64,000 nt of DNA, from assembly GCF_022376445.1 (NCBI RefSeq), contig NW_025954968.1, forward strand, positions 558,001-622,000. The letters run 5' to 3'. The notes below the pieces were generated by a model. The model was not told where the DNA came from. It was given only the letters and a program-made list of their open reading frames with translations, and ran no database searches. Shown one piece after another: positions 11,472 to 22,093 of this stretch (its first letter is position 1; the number at the start of each line of letters is the position of its first letter). This stretch comes from Fomitopsis serialis. Lineage: Eukaryota; Basidiomycota; Agaricomycetes; Polyporales; Fomitopsidaceae. Made by a program: the position numbers and the translations under genes.

Positions 11472-13103
11472 CCGTAGATGAGTGTGTGAGTGCTGTACGA
11501 AACGAATCGGAATAAGCGTTGTCGCACTTCGACCTTGTGTTACCGTTATGTGCATAGCTGTTAGCAAGACTAGTTTGTGCATCTCCACGGGAAGAGTGCT
11601 GTGGCGTTAAGGTACGTGAGTCGGGCCGGGTACGTGTTTTGGCTTCCTGACGTTGTATAGGCGTCGCTTTTTAATAACATCTTCTTCAGGTAGTCGGGCA
11701 CCCACAAGATGTGCTGAGACGATACCACAACGGTAGCCCGACGTAATACATCCCAGTACCCCGTGCGTGGGCAGTGAAGATCGTTGTGTATTCTTTGCGA
11801 ATCTCAATCGTGCCGCCCAGGAATGACAAAGGTAGCCAGGCTGTCTCGATCCTCACCTCGTTAGTCGTGCTATCTTCAACCCATGTGTGAAGCTTGAAGT
11901 CGGGCTGATTGGAGCTCCGTAGACAGATTCCAGTGCCCATACCGCAAAACCCAGAACACACACCGCCGAGGATCATCGAGCAGAGATGCCGCCTGTCACG
12001 GTTCCAGCTCTACTCGTCCGTTGCCTGCCAGCTCGCGCTAAAGTTGAGTTGGTATGCAATCGTTGCTACTTATACCATGACAGACATGACACCTCTGGAT
12101 TGTTTGCTACCGTGCTACGGTTGTTCTTGATTCAAGCTCATGTTCGTGTTCAAGATTCTCTGCTATCTTGTGTCGATCCTCGAAGCACTGACCTCGACTG
12201 AGACAGACTACGGCCTGAGTAATCTCTGCACGTGATCGTCCTGGATCGCTACCGTGACATTCTTGTCGAAGAAGGCATTCTCGATGCACTCAACTACGTT
12301 GTTATCACACCATATCGTGGCTCAACCAGTCTCGAAAACCGAAGCCAGTAGGAGGCGTCACAGCGGCCGAGACCAGTGACCGAGATCGCGCACATTCCCC
12401 CGCTGAGTCAGTCAGTCAGAATCGGGAAGCTCTCATCTAGAACTTTTCAGTCATAAGTATTGCGGGTATCGTCACTCTCGCCGCTATGCTCACTTGGGGA
12501 GAAAAACACGTTGCTTTGAGAAGACGTGTCCGTGTCTGACGTCTATCTATCATTGCATTTCAACGCGGAGTGACAACGCATGATGCAATCCCAAGTTGTG
12601 TTATCACCGTGAAGTTCAGTAAGTCACAGCCAGGTTTTTGTGTGCGAGGGCTACTCATTTATTGGGTTGTTTTCAAGGTACGTCGGAGCCGGCTTACCGG
12701 CATGGCAAGGTACGAAACAGTTGGCGTACACCAGTCCAGGATAGGCATTGACACGAAGCCGTAGCGATTCGGACATGATTCGCCATGCGTCCCAACTCGT
12801 GGCCAGTGGAGAGCCTCGAGGCGTTCTCCGCTATCGCGGACTTGAATTCATACGGTGGTGTTGAAATGCCCGTCAATCCGCACCTGCTATCTCGGGCTCA
12901 CGTGTGAACGCAGGTTATTGAAGGCTCGATGTCCGACACAATGTCTGCCTCGCAGTAGGTCTCCAACTCAGCTCAACGATTCAACCCCCGGTCCCGGTAC
13001 CAATCAGATTGGATATATAATGCTGACATAAAGAACCAGCGGATCCGAGTTCCTTTGTCCCCCTTCCCCCCGAAGCGACGAAACTCAGAAGTGTACCCCC
13101 GCT
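11472..13103. other. spacer between tandem paralogues, no gene supported
   Basis: This 1.6-kb gap separates the two paralogues. The longest open frame is 96 codons on the minus strand (11686-11976) with no recognisable family and no matching paralogue sequence. I see no transposon ends. The 3' end carries the promoter elements of paralogue B. Confidence 0.45.
13000..13020 (+). promoter_or_regulatory. palindromic CCAAT pair next to a TATA box
   Basis: CCAATCAGATTGG at 13000-13012 is a perfect inverted repeat of CCAAT with a 3-bp centre, and TATATAA starts only 1 bp later (13014-13020). The ATG of paralogue B follows 83 bp downstream. CCAAT boxes are bound by the HAP/NF-Y complex in fungi; occupancy here is inference. 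Confidence 0.55.
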
Positions 13104-14242
13104 ATGTCGGCGGCGCCAGGTGGGTATTCCCTGTCCGGCAGCGGTCAACCATCGACGTGTAAATGTTCCTCGTGCACAGAACTTGGGAACAGGAAGTACT
13201 GGGCGAAACCTTCGTCTATGCCGAGGTCTATTTGCCCGGCCATGGGTATCTCCCGGAGGGACCCTATATACAGGAAATTTTCGGTACGTCTCATGTGGTG
13301 AACGCCTGCCTCAGGCGAGTCATTCTGTCGCCACACAGAATAGTATGCGCTCTCTCGCGGAACAATTCCTCGACACAAGTCGCAATCTTGACAGTCAAGA
13401 CCCGGAGCGGTGGCAAAAGTTTTTCCGCAAGGTCAGTTACTTGGCAATGAGTTGTGAGGCCGTCGATAGCACGACAACGCTCAATAGGCTCCATTAAGGT
13501 TGTACAAAGCCACCCGTTTGTAACGAAGTTTCAGGACTCCTGGCCAGTGGAGGCATACGTGAGGCGACACCTTTCGAGGACGAAGTGGCTTCACACGCGG
13601 AAGGCTACTAGTACCAACAGTGTGCGTTCCAATCGGGCGGTCGCGGGCGTTGGAGGAGATGGCAATGCAAATGATGCACCTCGCCGCTTGCGCGACACTT
13701 CCACACAGTCTCAGGTAGGCCAGGACTTGGGCACACGTTTCTTCTTATCCCTCATGGGACGACGAACAACTCGATAGGTCACAATTTCTTCAAGTGCATC
13801 AGCTACATCGACTGCACCATCCGCGTCAATTGCACTGTCGCAGGTGAGTAAAGACTGTAACTCGAAGTTGAGAGCGGGCATGCAGTGGCTCATACCATAA
13901 CGCCAGTCGCGCCCCCGTGCGCGTGTGGGGCCAGCTCCTAGTGCCAGTCCCGCAGCAGTTCCAGCACCATCTGGTGTTCAAGTCAACGCGCCCCCTCCTC
14001 CGCCCAAAACATCGCCTTTTAAGCTTCGCGAGGAGACCGTCCGCCAATTCTTACGATCGCTCAACCCAACCCTAGAAGATCTTACGCAGAGGTTCATCAG
14101 CGCAGGTCTTGTTAACAAGAAATGCCTCGTCGCTCTGGCTGGTATGCCTGATTGGGAGAAAGACAAACTGTTACGCGACGACATGTGTCTCACCCCGTTT
14201 CAATCGCGCGTCGTTCGAGTCGGACTGGGGGAATTGGAGTAA
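13104..14242 (+). CDS. tandem paralogue B, unrecognised family with SAM-like C-terminal domain
   Basis: Six exons keep frame without any repair: 13104-13119, 13180-13283, 13339-13431, 13499-13714, 13778-13843, 13907-14242, giving about 276 residues. It starts MSAAPE and shares with paralogue A the blocks YWAKP, AMGISRRDPIYRKFS, DSQDPERWQKFFRKVV, DSWPVEAYVRRHLSRTKW and the C-terminal domain (FLRSLNPTLEDLTQRFISAG ... RDDMCLTPFQSRVVRVGL). The tail domain is about 80 percent identical by eye, the middle much less. The linker is Ser/Thr/Ala then Pro-rich (APPPPPK). Exon number and intron phases match A, so the pair arose by tandem duplication. I do not recognise the family. The small acidic/basic helical blocks suggest a protein-interaction role, but this is a guess. 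Confidence 0.75.
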
Positions 14243-14706
14243 GTGAATAGAACAGCATATGTGTATCAGTACGTTTGTACGAATATGAAGTGGAACCGGA
14301 GGATCATGGTTTGATTCCAAATCCATGCATACCGCGGTGGAAGTTCCGAACAGGAAGTACTCACATATTGTCGAGCACATAGCGACACAAACGCTACGGG
14401 GACCCACACGTATTGTCGCTGCACGTGACGGGACAATTGGGATTGCGGCAGAGCCGGGAGCAACAGCCAACGGCAGTCCCGCCCATTCTCACTCACTCAC
14501 ACTCGCCGTCCGCTCTGCCGTGTCCGTGTCCGCTCTCTCCTCCCTGCCTCCTCGTCAGTCGCTTGTTCTGTGTATCCGCCTACTGCTGTTGAGCAGACTA
14601 GCCATTAACTGTCCATCCGTTCACCGGCACTAGTACCTGACACGCAGTTGCTCGTTGCTCACACCGTCACCCTTGCTGTGCTCTCCATTCATTCGTATTC
14701 GTCAAC
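14243..14706. other. intergenic, promoter of membrane-anchored protein gene
   Basis: About 460 bp without a gene. The last 250 bp are pyrimidine-rich on the plus strand, ending directly at the ATG at 14707, as is common just upstream of highly expressed fungal genes. Confidence 0.4.
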
Positions 14707-16006
14707 ATGGGATCTGCTCAGAGCCATGTCGCTGAAGTCCTTGTTGCCACGCTTGCAGTAGCCGGAGCTGCTGTCGTGTACAGCTACAAGCCATCCAGCT
14801 CCGAGGTACACCCTGACCCGGCACCTGTGCCTGCGTCCGCTGCCGTGAACAAGAAGAACAAGAAGAAGAAAGCGGGGGCAGAGCTTGTTCCGCCAGCAGA
14901 GAAGCCCGCCGCGAACCCTACCGTCATGCAATTCCCGCCGGTAGTGCCTGGCGGCTTCGATGTATCCTCCGCGCCTCACGATACAGAGGCAACGCCCGAC
15001 TCTGCGCCGAAGGCAGCCAAGTCGAAGAAGAAGAAAGGCAAGAAAACGGGCGCGTCTGGCGCGGGGGCGTCGCGTCCGGTCGACGCGATGTCCGACTCCT
15101 CTGCGACCGCACCTGAATCGTCCGCCGCGGCCCCCACGAGGCCCACTGCGAGGGCAAGGAAGGCGTCGACGCCAAAGCCTGCCTCTGTGGCGCCGCCGGT
15201 CGATACGGATGGCTCGTGGACTCGCGTTGAGCCCAAGCGGCCGAAGGACCCGCAGGAGACTGCTCCGTTAGATGCAGGGACAAGCGATGCTGGTGTCACC
15301 ACGACGTCAGTCACCGGCAACTCGTCTCCTGTCGCTCCCGCTTCGGACGAGGAAGATGCAGGCGGTTCCAAGGCCTCGACATCGGACAATCGACGCACAC
15401 TTGCGGAGAGGATGTTGCCGAAGCCACGGAAAACAGGGGTGGATGAGTACGTTCAACGCGTCCATCTGCCTTTATATTGACTCATGACGTGTTTTGTTAC
15501 TTCTATAGCATGTTGGAGACACCCGACTACCCATCCGTCGCTCGGGTTATGCGTATTCAGCCTGGCCCCAACGACAAGCCCGCTGCTGGGTTCTCGTGGG
15601 CTGACTACGAGGACGTGGATGACTCGCGCGGGACAGCTGATGATGCGGATGGAGAGGACGACAGTGGTTGGGGAGTTGTGAAAAGCCGAGGTCGCTCCAG
15701 TACGTCGTTCAGGCTTTCTGTCCACACGTCACCCTCAATTGCAATGTAGAAACACACAAACCTGCTACCGCGCCTACCACGCCAGAAGCGGTGACGAAGA
15801 AGCAGCGACAAAACGCGGCGAAGCGCGAAAATCAGAAGGCTGCAAAGGCAGATGCGGAGGCGGAGCGACAAGCACGGCTGGCGCAGCACAAACGTGAGCT
15901 CGAGCGCGCGAAGATTGCAGAGCAGTATAGCAAGCCGAGCAGCAAGAATGTGAGCGGAGGCATGACAGCCTACGTGGACGAGAACGGCAAGCTAGTCTGG
16001 AAATGA
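14707..16006 (+). CDS. small membrane-anchored Lys/Ala/Ser-rich protein
   Basis: Three exons: 14707-15446, 15509-15699 and 15750-16006, all in phase, about 395 residues. Residues 7-25 (HVAEVLVATLAVAGAAVVYS) form one hydrophobic segment close to the N-terminus, so the protein is probably an N-terminally anchored membrane protein with a long soluble tail. The tail contains KKNKKKK and KSKKKKGKK stretches within Ala/Ser/Pro-rich disordered sequence, then DGSWTRVEPKRP, DYPSVARVMRIQ and GFSWADYEDVDD. It ends in an Arg/Ala/Glu-rich helix and the terminal GGMTAYVDENGKLVWK. The ordered C-terminal pieces look conserved in fungi, but I recognise no named family. The membrane of residence cannot be told from sequence. 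Confidence 0.75.
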
Positions 16007-16201
16007 CCAACCCGAAGTGAACACCTGCTACCCGCGGGTTCGCGAATCCATTCACAGGCTATCTTGACGCCAGGCTCATGAAAGGGACATATACCAGGAT
16101 GGTTCGCGTTTCCTATACTGTACTTATCTACCGTACTTTCGTGCTATATGTGGTTTCAGACACTCCTTTGGGTTCGTGCAGTCGGTCGGGCGAGCATATA
16201 T

Positions 16202-17765
16202 CTAACTCCTATAGTCACCATTAATCTTGACGTAGTCCTGCATCATATCACCCCATCGTCAGCGCACGCACTACGTACATGATAGAATGCAGAACGACAC
16301 TTACATAGCTGAAGTCGCACGTCCAGTATTTTGCACTCTGCGAGCCGAGCCCGAGCTCGACTTGAATCGCGAGGTCCTCGACGCTGAGGATTTGTTTTGC
16401 GCGCACTTCGTCCACGGTCTCGGGTTCGCCGTTGATGAGAAGCGGGAGGGCGGGTGAGCCATCCGTAGGGATGAACGAGACGTTGACACGGGCTGGATCC
16501 AAAGGCTTGGAGAGAGGTACGGCTCCCGCAGCGGCCAGGATACGTCCCCAGCTAGGTAGTGAGTATCAGCAAGTGCTTTAACATGGCATTTTGCGTGGCT
16601 ACGTACTTAGCGTCCTCGCCATAAAGAGCAGTCTTCACCAGAGCAGACGTGGAGATGCGCGATGCTATTCGGTGAGCATCCTCATATGTAGCTGCGCCCT
16701 GGCAGTCAATCAGCACGGTGTTCATCAGGCGCCTTGTTGAATAGCACATACCTGTACGGATACTGTTACGAACTTAGTAGCACCTTCACCGTCCCTGACG
16801 ACCAATTGAGCGAGCTCGGCAGCGAAGGTTGTCAGCGCATCTCTGAACGTCGTATACGCCGTAGGGTCGCGCTGCTCGTCGATCTCCTGCGTGTCTGAGC
16901 CACCAGTAGCGGCACCGTTGGCGAGGACCACGATGGTGTCGTTCGTAGACATGTCCCCATCGACACTGATGGAGTTGAAGCTGCGGTCTACAGCGTACGT
17001 GAGGGCGGACTGCAGGCTACGAGACGAGACAGCGGCATCAGTCAAGATGCAGCCTAGAAGCGTCGCGTGCAGCTGGCCGGAGGACCGTGGGGGGCCCATG
17101 TCGGGGTGGATCATGCCCGCGCCCTTGTCCATGCCCGCGATCCGGTACTCCTTGCCGTTCACGGTGAACGTGTGCGCGCGCAGCTTCGGGAAGGTGTCCG
17201 TGGTCATGAACGCCTTCGCGGCGCGCTCCCAGGCGTCGAACGTCGACCCGAGGGTCTTGCCCTCCTTTGACTGCGACTGGATACCTGTGAGGATTTTCGA
17301 GATAGGGAGGTTCACGCCAATGACTCCGGTGGACATGACGAGGGTCTCGCTCTTCTCCTTGGGCGGTGACTCGAGCAGCGCGTCCGTGGCGCGGACCATC
17401 GACCAAGCGTCCTCCATGCCCTTCTTGCCAGTGACGGCGTTGGCGCAGCCGCTGTTGACCACGATCGCCCGGGCACGACCATCGTTAGCATTAAGCACCT
17501 CCTCAGAGACGACGACTGGGGCTGCCTTGAACGCATTGCGGGTGAAGCACGCTGCCGCGGACGTCGGGCGAGGAGAGGTCGACAGGATGACCGCGAGGTC
17601 CGGCGCACCGGTCTTCTTGATGCCGCAGTGCAGACCGGTCACCGCGTAGCCTGCAGGAAACGCACTGTCAGGTATGGGCGCATGGTGGTGCGCCTTTGGC
17701 GGGGCTGCACGGGGAGTGATGGTGGACGAAAAGCGCTTCCACACTGAGGGCAGCCGGGCAGCCAT
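16202..17765 (-). CDS. ARG7: mitochondrial bifunctional ornithine acetyltransferase / N-acetylglutamate synthase (ArgJ family)
   Basis: ArgJ transfers acetyl from N-acetylornithine to glutamate (and can acetylate glutamate from acetyl-CoA), closing the acetyl cycle of arginine synthesis in the mitochondrial matrix. Four exons: 16752-17765, 16607-16698, 16305-16551, 16202-16237; total 462 residues, in frame. An Arg/Ser-rich N-terminus ([19 protein letters not shown]) fits a mitochondrial presequence. Conserved blocks are [41 protein letters not shown], and the autocatalytic cleavage/nucleophile region [12 protein letters not shown]. Here the usual KGATML-type cleavage motif reads [11 protein letters not shown], with the threonine kept. 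C-terminal blocks are [28 protein letters not shown] and a final [11 protein letters not shown]. The ATG at 17765 is chosen; no ATG lies just upstream. It diverges from the eL33 gene. Confidence 0.95.
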
Positions 17766-18274
17766 GAGGGTAGAGAACTTGAAGAACACCTCAACTTAGC
17801 TTTCATATATACGGGCGCAAGATTGGGTTCGTCGTACTGACTCCTATAAATTGACTCGTACCGGGATAGGTGATTCACGCAGCAGACTCGGATCCACGCT
17901 CAGCTCTCCAATGGTATATTGCCCTCGAGTAGACGATCTTCGACGAATACAGGGGATTCGAGAAGCGAGAAGCAGACTGTAGACAGACGGCGACCCGAGG
18001 GGAACTTTGCTCTCCCACCGCTCCGTTACTCGTTTTCGCCGAGGGTAAGACGACGACCGAGTGCAGCTCTTTACTGCATCAGTGGTTGAGAAGAGAAGAA
18101 TGAATTCAGTCTGACATGTCTTTTGACGCGGTAACAAACAGAAATTCCCACGGTCATATTTACCCTTACCTTCCTCATTTGGCCGCTGAGATTCCCACCA
18201 GTACGACCCGGCGCTATCGCAAACTTCAGTAGCCATCCTCAAGACACTCGACACCGGGCGGGAATACGACAAAA
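17766..18274. promoter_or_regulatory. divergent promoter region ARG7 / RPL33
   Basis: A 509-bp gap between two divergent start codons. It must carry both a biosynthetic-gene and a ribosomal-protein promoter. No TGACTC-type Gcn4 site was confidently seen next to ARG7, though TGACTC occurs at 17839-17844. No other gene is visible. Confidence 0.4.
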
Positions 18275-18981
18275 ATGGGCTCTACAAGGTGCGTGCTGAT
18301 CAGAGACAGAGTGTAGCGGGTCGTCTTGAGTGAGTTGAAGAGTTTGGCTGGGAGATGAGGTGTAGAATCGGTGGATGGATGGTCGGTGGATTGGATGACA
18401 CCGCCGTGCCCCAGACGCACTCTTCTGCGACGACCTATGACTATACCCGCTGCTGCTGCCTCTTGCCTGGCTTGTCTCTCCTCGGCCCTTACTCTGGTCC
18501 TTTAGATTGTACTCGAAGGGACGCATTCTCGGCCACAAGCGCGCCAAGCGCAACACTCGCCCGAACACCTCCCTCGTCCAGATCGAGGGTGTCGCCACCA
18601 AGGAGGACGCGCAGTTCTACCTCGGCAAGGTACGTCGTAATTGCCTGCGGTGCTTCCCTTGCTTATGATGACGTGGCTACATAGCGCGTCGCGTACGTTT
18701 ACCGGGCAAAGCGGGAGATCCAGGGCTCAAAGGTGCGGGTAATCTGGGGGTGCGTAAAGAGAATCTTGCTGCATATGCGTTCTTTCACGCTTACTTGGTC
18801 CACGTAGCCGTGTCACTCGCCCCCACGGCAACTCGGGCGTCGTAAAAGCGAAGTTCAGGTCGAACATCCCGCCTCACGCTTTCGGGGCTAGCGTGCGTGT
18901 GGTAAGCATCAGACGACTACATTCGCCCTCGCTTGGTTGGGCTCACATATCTCCCAGATGCTCTACCCGTCTACGATTTGA
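18275..18981 (+). CDS. RPL33: 60S ribosomal protein eL33 (L35Ae)
   Basis: Structural protein of the large ribosomal subunit. Five exons were read: 18275-18288, 18506-18629, 18685-18749, 18808-18901, 18958-18981, exactly 106 residues plus stop, which is the family length. The sequence runs [19 protein letters not shown], then [59 protein letters not shown], and ends VRVMLYPSTI. A very short first exon (14 bp) followed by a 217-bp first intron is typical for fungal ribosomal protein genes, where the first intron often aids expression. The frame is clean at every join. Confidence 0.96.
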
Positions 18982-19565
18982 TTCTGTATCGCTCTCCTCG
19001 CATTTCTGCCATCCCATTATGTATGTCGACATACTGCAATATGACATGCTCCATGATCCGCATGCCCCTCTATCTTCTTTGCCAAGGGCTGGCTCTGCAT
19101 TTGTTGGGATGATCGAACGCATTCTCTACCCTGGAGCGAATAAGAGAGGCAGCGGTGTACCAGAGCTCATTTGGCTATAATATTGCCGATTGACTGCGTT
19201 GAGTGGTACACGACATAGCATCTGCATGCTCCATGCACCACAACTATGGCCATGCACTATATTCATACGACTGCGGACATGGTGAACATGCTATCATGGA
19301 CGGTAACCGCAATGCAGACAATCAGTGTGATGACGCTCGCCGCAACGTTAAAGGGACTACAATAACGCCTTGTCGCGACCATGCCGTCTATTGTCTCCAG
19401 ACGACCCAGTACTTTATGAACACCTGTCGACGCCGCGTTGGTTTGACTGCTCTCCACGAACGCTGTAGAACTATCGCCGAAGCCTTCTTCGAGCAGCCTC
19501 CAACGATAACAACTTGATCACAACTTCACCGGCTGATTCTCAGGTGGCTGCGCGCGGCCGCGCCC
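18982..19565. other. intergenic, no gene seen
   Basis: About 580 bp between RPL33 and SEC6. Open frames lack ATG starts and recognisable sequence. It holds the SEC6 promoter. Confidence 0.45.
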
Positions 19566-21968
19566 ATGTCTGCCCCTACCATTTCTGCCGCGCAGGCTGT
19601 TGGCGAATACCTGCAGTTCCCAGATGACCTCGCCAAAATTACCGCATTCCGAAAGAAGCTCGAGAAGGAGAAGGCGTCCATCGACGCCAGGCTGAAGAGC
19701 GGTGTGAAGGAGCAGTTGGACGCTACCCGGGACGGCCTGCGGAAGGTCTTCGGTACGCGGAATAACGTACAGACCGTCAAGGATGAGCTGGAAACGGTGG
19801 ACAGACTGTGCAGCGACCCCCAGAATCAGGTCGCTACGTTTGACCAGATCAGCAGAGTGAGTGCGAGATCGAATGCACGCAGCGGAGTCCGCTAACGACG
19901 CGGGGTAGGTGTCCATCGTGCATCGCAATTTCGAGCGGGTGGAGGAGATGGTGAACAACCTCGTCGACATGAACATGCATCTGGACATGCTGGAAGACAT
20001 GCTTACGGCGGACAGCCAGGACATCCTTGGCCCCGCACCCAATCTGCTCCGCGCCCACTACCAGATTCGAAGGCTGGAGGCCTTCCGCAACGAGACGATG
20101 CATTTGGCGAAGAAAAGCAGTGCGGACGTCCGAAATACGCTGAAGCGACAATTCGAACGTCTCGACGGCCTCATTGAAGGGTTCGAACAGTACATTCTCG
20201 CGCTGGCGCGGAACATCCTCATGATCTGTATGGAGGGCAACGCGGAGACGTTGGTGAAGCTAGTGAAGATCGCAGAGGTTGAGGGGCTTGAGGACCAGAA
20301 GGTGAATCCAACTACAATGACCTCCTCTCCTTGTACTAACCCCGTATCAGGCCATAGCCATCAAACTCGTCAAGAAAGCCGCGAAGATGGACGCAGCGGC
20401 GAAGTTCAGGTCAATGCAGGCGGACGCCCGAGTGATCAAGCACTACACGTCGAAGATCAGAAAATGCATAGGCGAGTCCATCCAGGCGACGTTCGACGAA
20501 GCGTTTGCGAGCAACGGGAGCAATCCTGCTGCTTTCTTGGACAACCTTGACTGGTTGTACCAGGATCTAATCCACATCGAGACCGACGTCGTCCCGTGTT
20601 TCCCTCAATCCTGGGAGATCTACAACCACTACGTCAAGGAGTACCACAAGGCGTTGAATGCGATGCTCAAGAAGATCGTAGCATCCGAGCCCGATGCCAG
20701 CGTTCTTCTTGCCCTGAACTCCACGATAAAGGATTATAAGAAGAAGATGAAGGAGCTGGAGATTCCGTCTGAGCTTCTCGTCCCTCCGCTTCTAGATGGG
20801 AAGGAACAGGACCTCATCGAGGACTACCTGAAGCTCATTATCAAGAAGCTCGAGGAATGGACGGAGAACTTGATGAAGACGGAGATCGCATCGTTCACCC
20901 AGCGGGAGGAGCCTCCAGAGATAAACAGTGACGGGCTGTACGGCTTGCAGGGGGTGGTCATCCTCTTCCAGATGGTGAACCAGCAGGTGGACCTTGCGAT
21001 GGAGAGCGGGCAGGGCATGATTCTCGCTCGCACTGTCGAAGAGATCAACCGCGTGATGCGGGGAGTGCAGACGCGATGGATCCAACTCGTCGGTACCGAG
21101 TTCAAGAAGTTTGCGGAAAAGCCAGAGGAGGTTCCGGGCGGTCTCGTCGAGTACTGCATCGCCCTCGCGAATGACCAGCTCAAGTCCGCTGACTCCACGG
21201 AGAACCTGTCCGCCCGCATCGAGCCCCTCGTCTCGGAGAAGTACCGCGTACCGATCCACGACCATCTGAACGACGCCATCGACGGCTTCCTCGACGTCGC
21301 GAAGAAGTGCCAGCAGACGCTCATCGATCTCGTCCTCAACGATCTCAAGCCTGCGCTCAAGCTGCTCTTCCAACCGTCGTGGTACGACGGGATCACGGCA
21401 CAGATCATCGAGACCATCCGCGACTACATGTCCGATTACAACTCCTACCTCAACCAGACCCTCGTCGAGCTTCTCGTCGAGGATCTCATCGACACATTCT
21501 TGGTCGCGTATCTCAATGCTCTTGCCAACGCACCGAAGATGAAGTTCCCGCAGGCGCTGGGGCGGATACGGAACGACATCGACGACGCCTACAAGCTATT
21601 CGGCCAGTACAAGAAGCTCGATGAGCTCGAGCCTCGAATGCAAGTCCTCGATATGGTGCTTTCGATACTCGAAGCGTCGCAGAGCCTCGTGTTCCTGTCG
21701 TACTATTCGTTCGCGAAGATCTACGGGCCGAACATCGCGTTCGTCGAGAACCTGCTCAAGGCCAGAGGAGACCTGGATCGCTCGGGGGTCAGCGAAGTCA
21801 TGGAGAGTATCAAGCGGAAAGTGCAGGAAGAGAACCTGACAGATCGTAAGTTTCTCCAAGTGGGCAGATGTGATAGCACGCTGAACCTCTTGTACAGCGG
21901 CAGAACCAACGATCATGAAGAAGGTCACGGTGCAGGGAGCACTCTCACGTCTGCTCAACAGGAGCTAA
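19566..21968 (+). CDS. SEC6: exocyst complex subunit Sec6
   Basis: Sec6 is a core subunit of the exocyst, which tethers secretory vesicles to the plasma membrane at sites of growth such as hyphal tips. Four exons: 19566-19856, 19909-20301, 20351-21845, 21898-21968, giving 749 residues in one clean frame, the usual length. It starts MSAPTISAAQAVGEYLQFPD. Recognised blocks include VKDELETVDRLCSDP, VSIVHRNFERVEEMVNNLVD and ARNILMICMEGNAETLVKL. The long third exon holds the helical-bundle C-terminal domain (ALNSTIKDYKKKMKELE, FLDVAKKCQQTLIDLVLNDL, ETIRDYMSDYNSYL, LEPRMQVLDMVLSILEASQ). It ends KVTVQGALSRLLNRS. It converges on QNS1, with only 125 bp between the two stop codons. Confidence 0.95.
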
Positions 21969-22093
21969 TTCACGTCACGGAAGGATTGTATAGTAGCATT
22001 TCTCTACACAGATACCTTTACATACATCTCTTGTGTCTCATACATACCTCTATCTTTATTGCTTCTCGACTGATCAATGCGCCAATACATCTC

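Noticed and set aside
13104..13298. A Cys-rich motif (CKCSSC) at the N-terminus of tandem paralogue B
   Set aside because: The stretch 13120-13179 is better read as an intron: GT-AG ends, and its removal gives MSAAPE, matching MSVAPE in paralogue A.
16891..17649. 252-codon open frame on the plus strand across ARG7
   Set aside because: Antisense shadow of a clearly identified gene; no family features.
19203..19517. 104-codon frame upstream of SEC6
   Set aside because: It opens with GTG, not ATG, has odd Cys/His composition without finger spacing, and lies in the SEC6 promoter.
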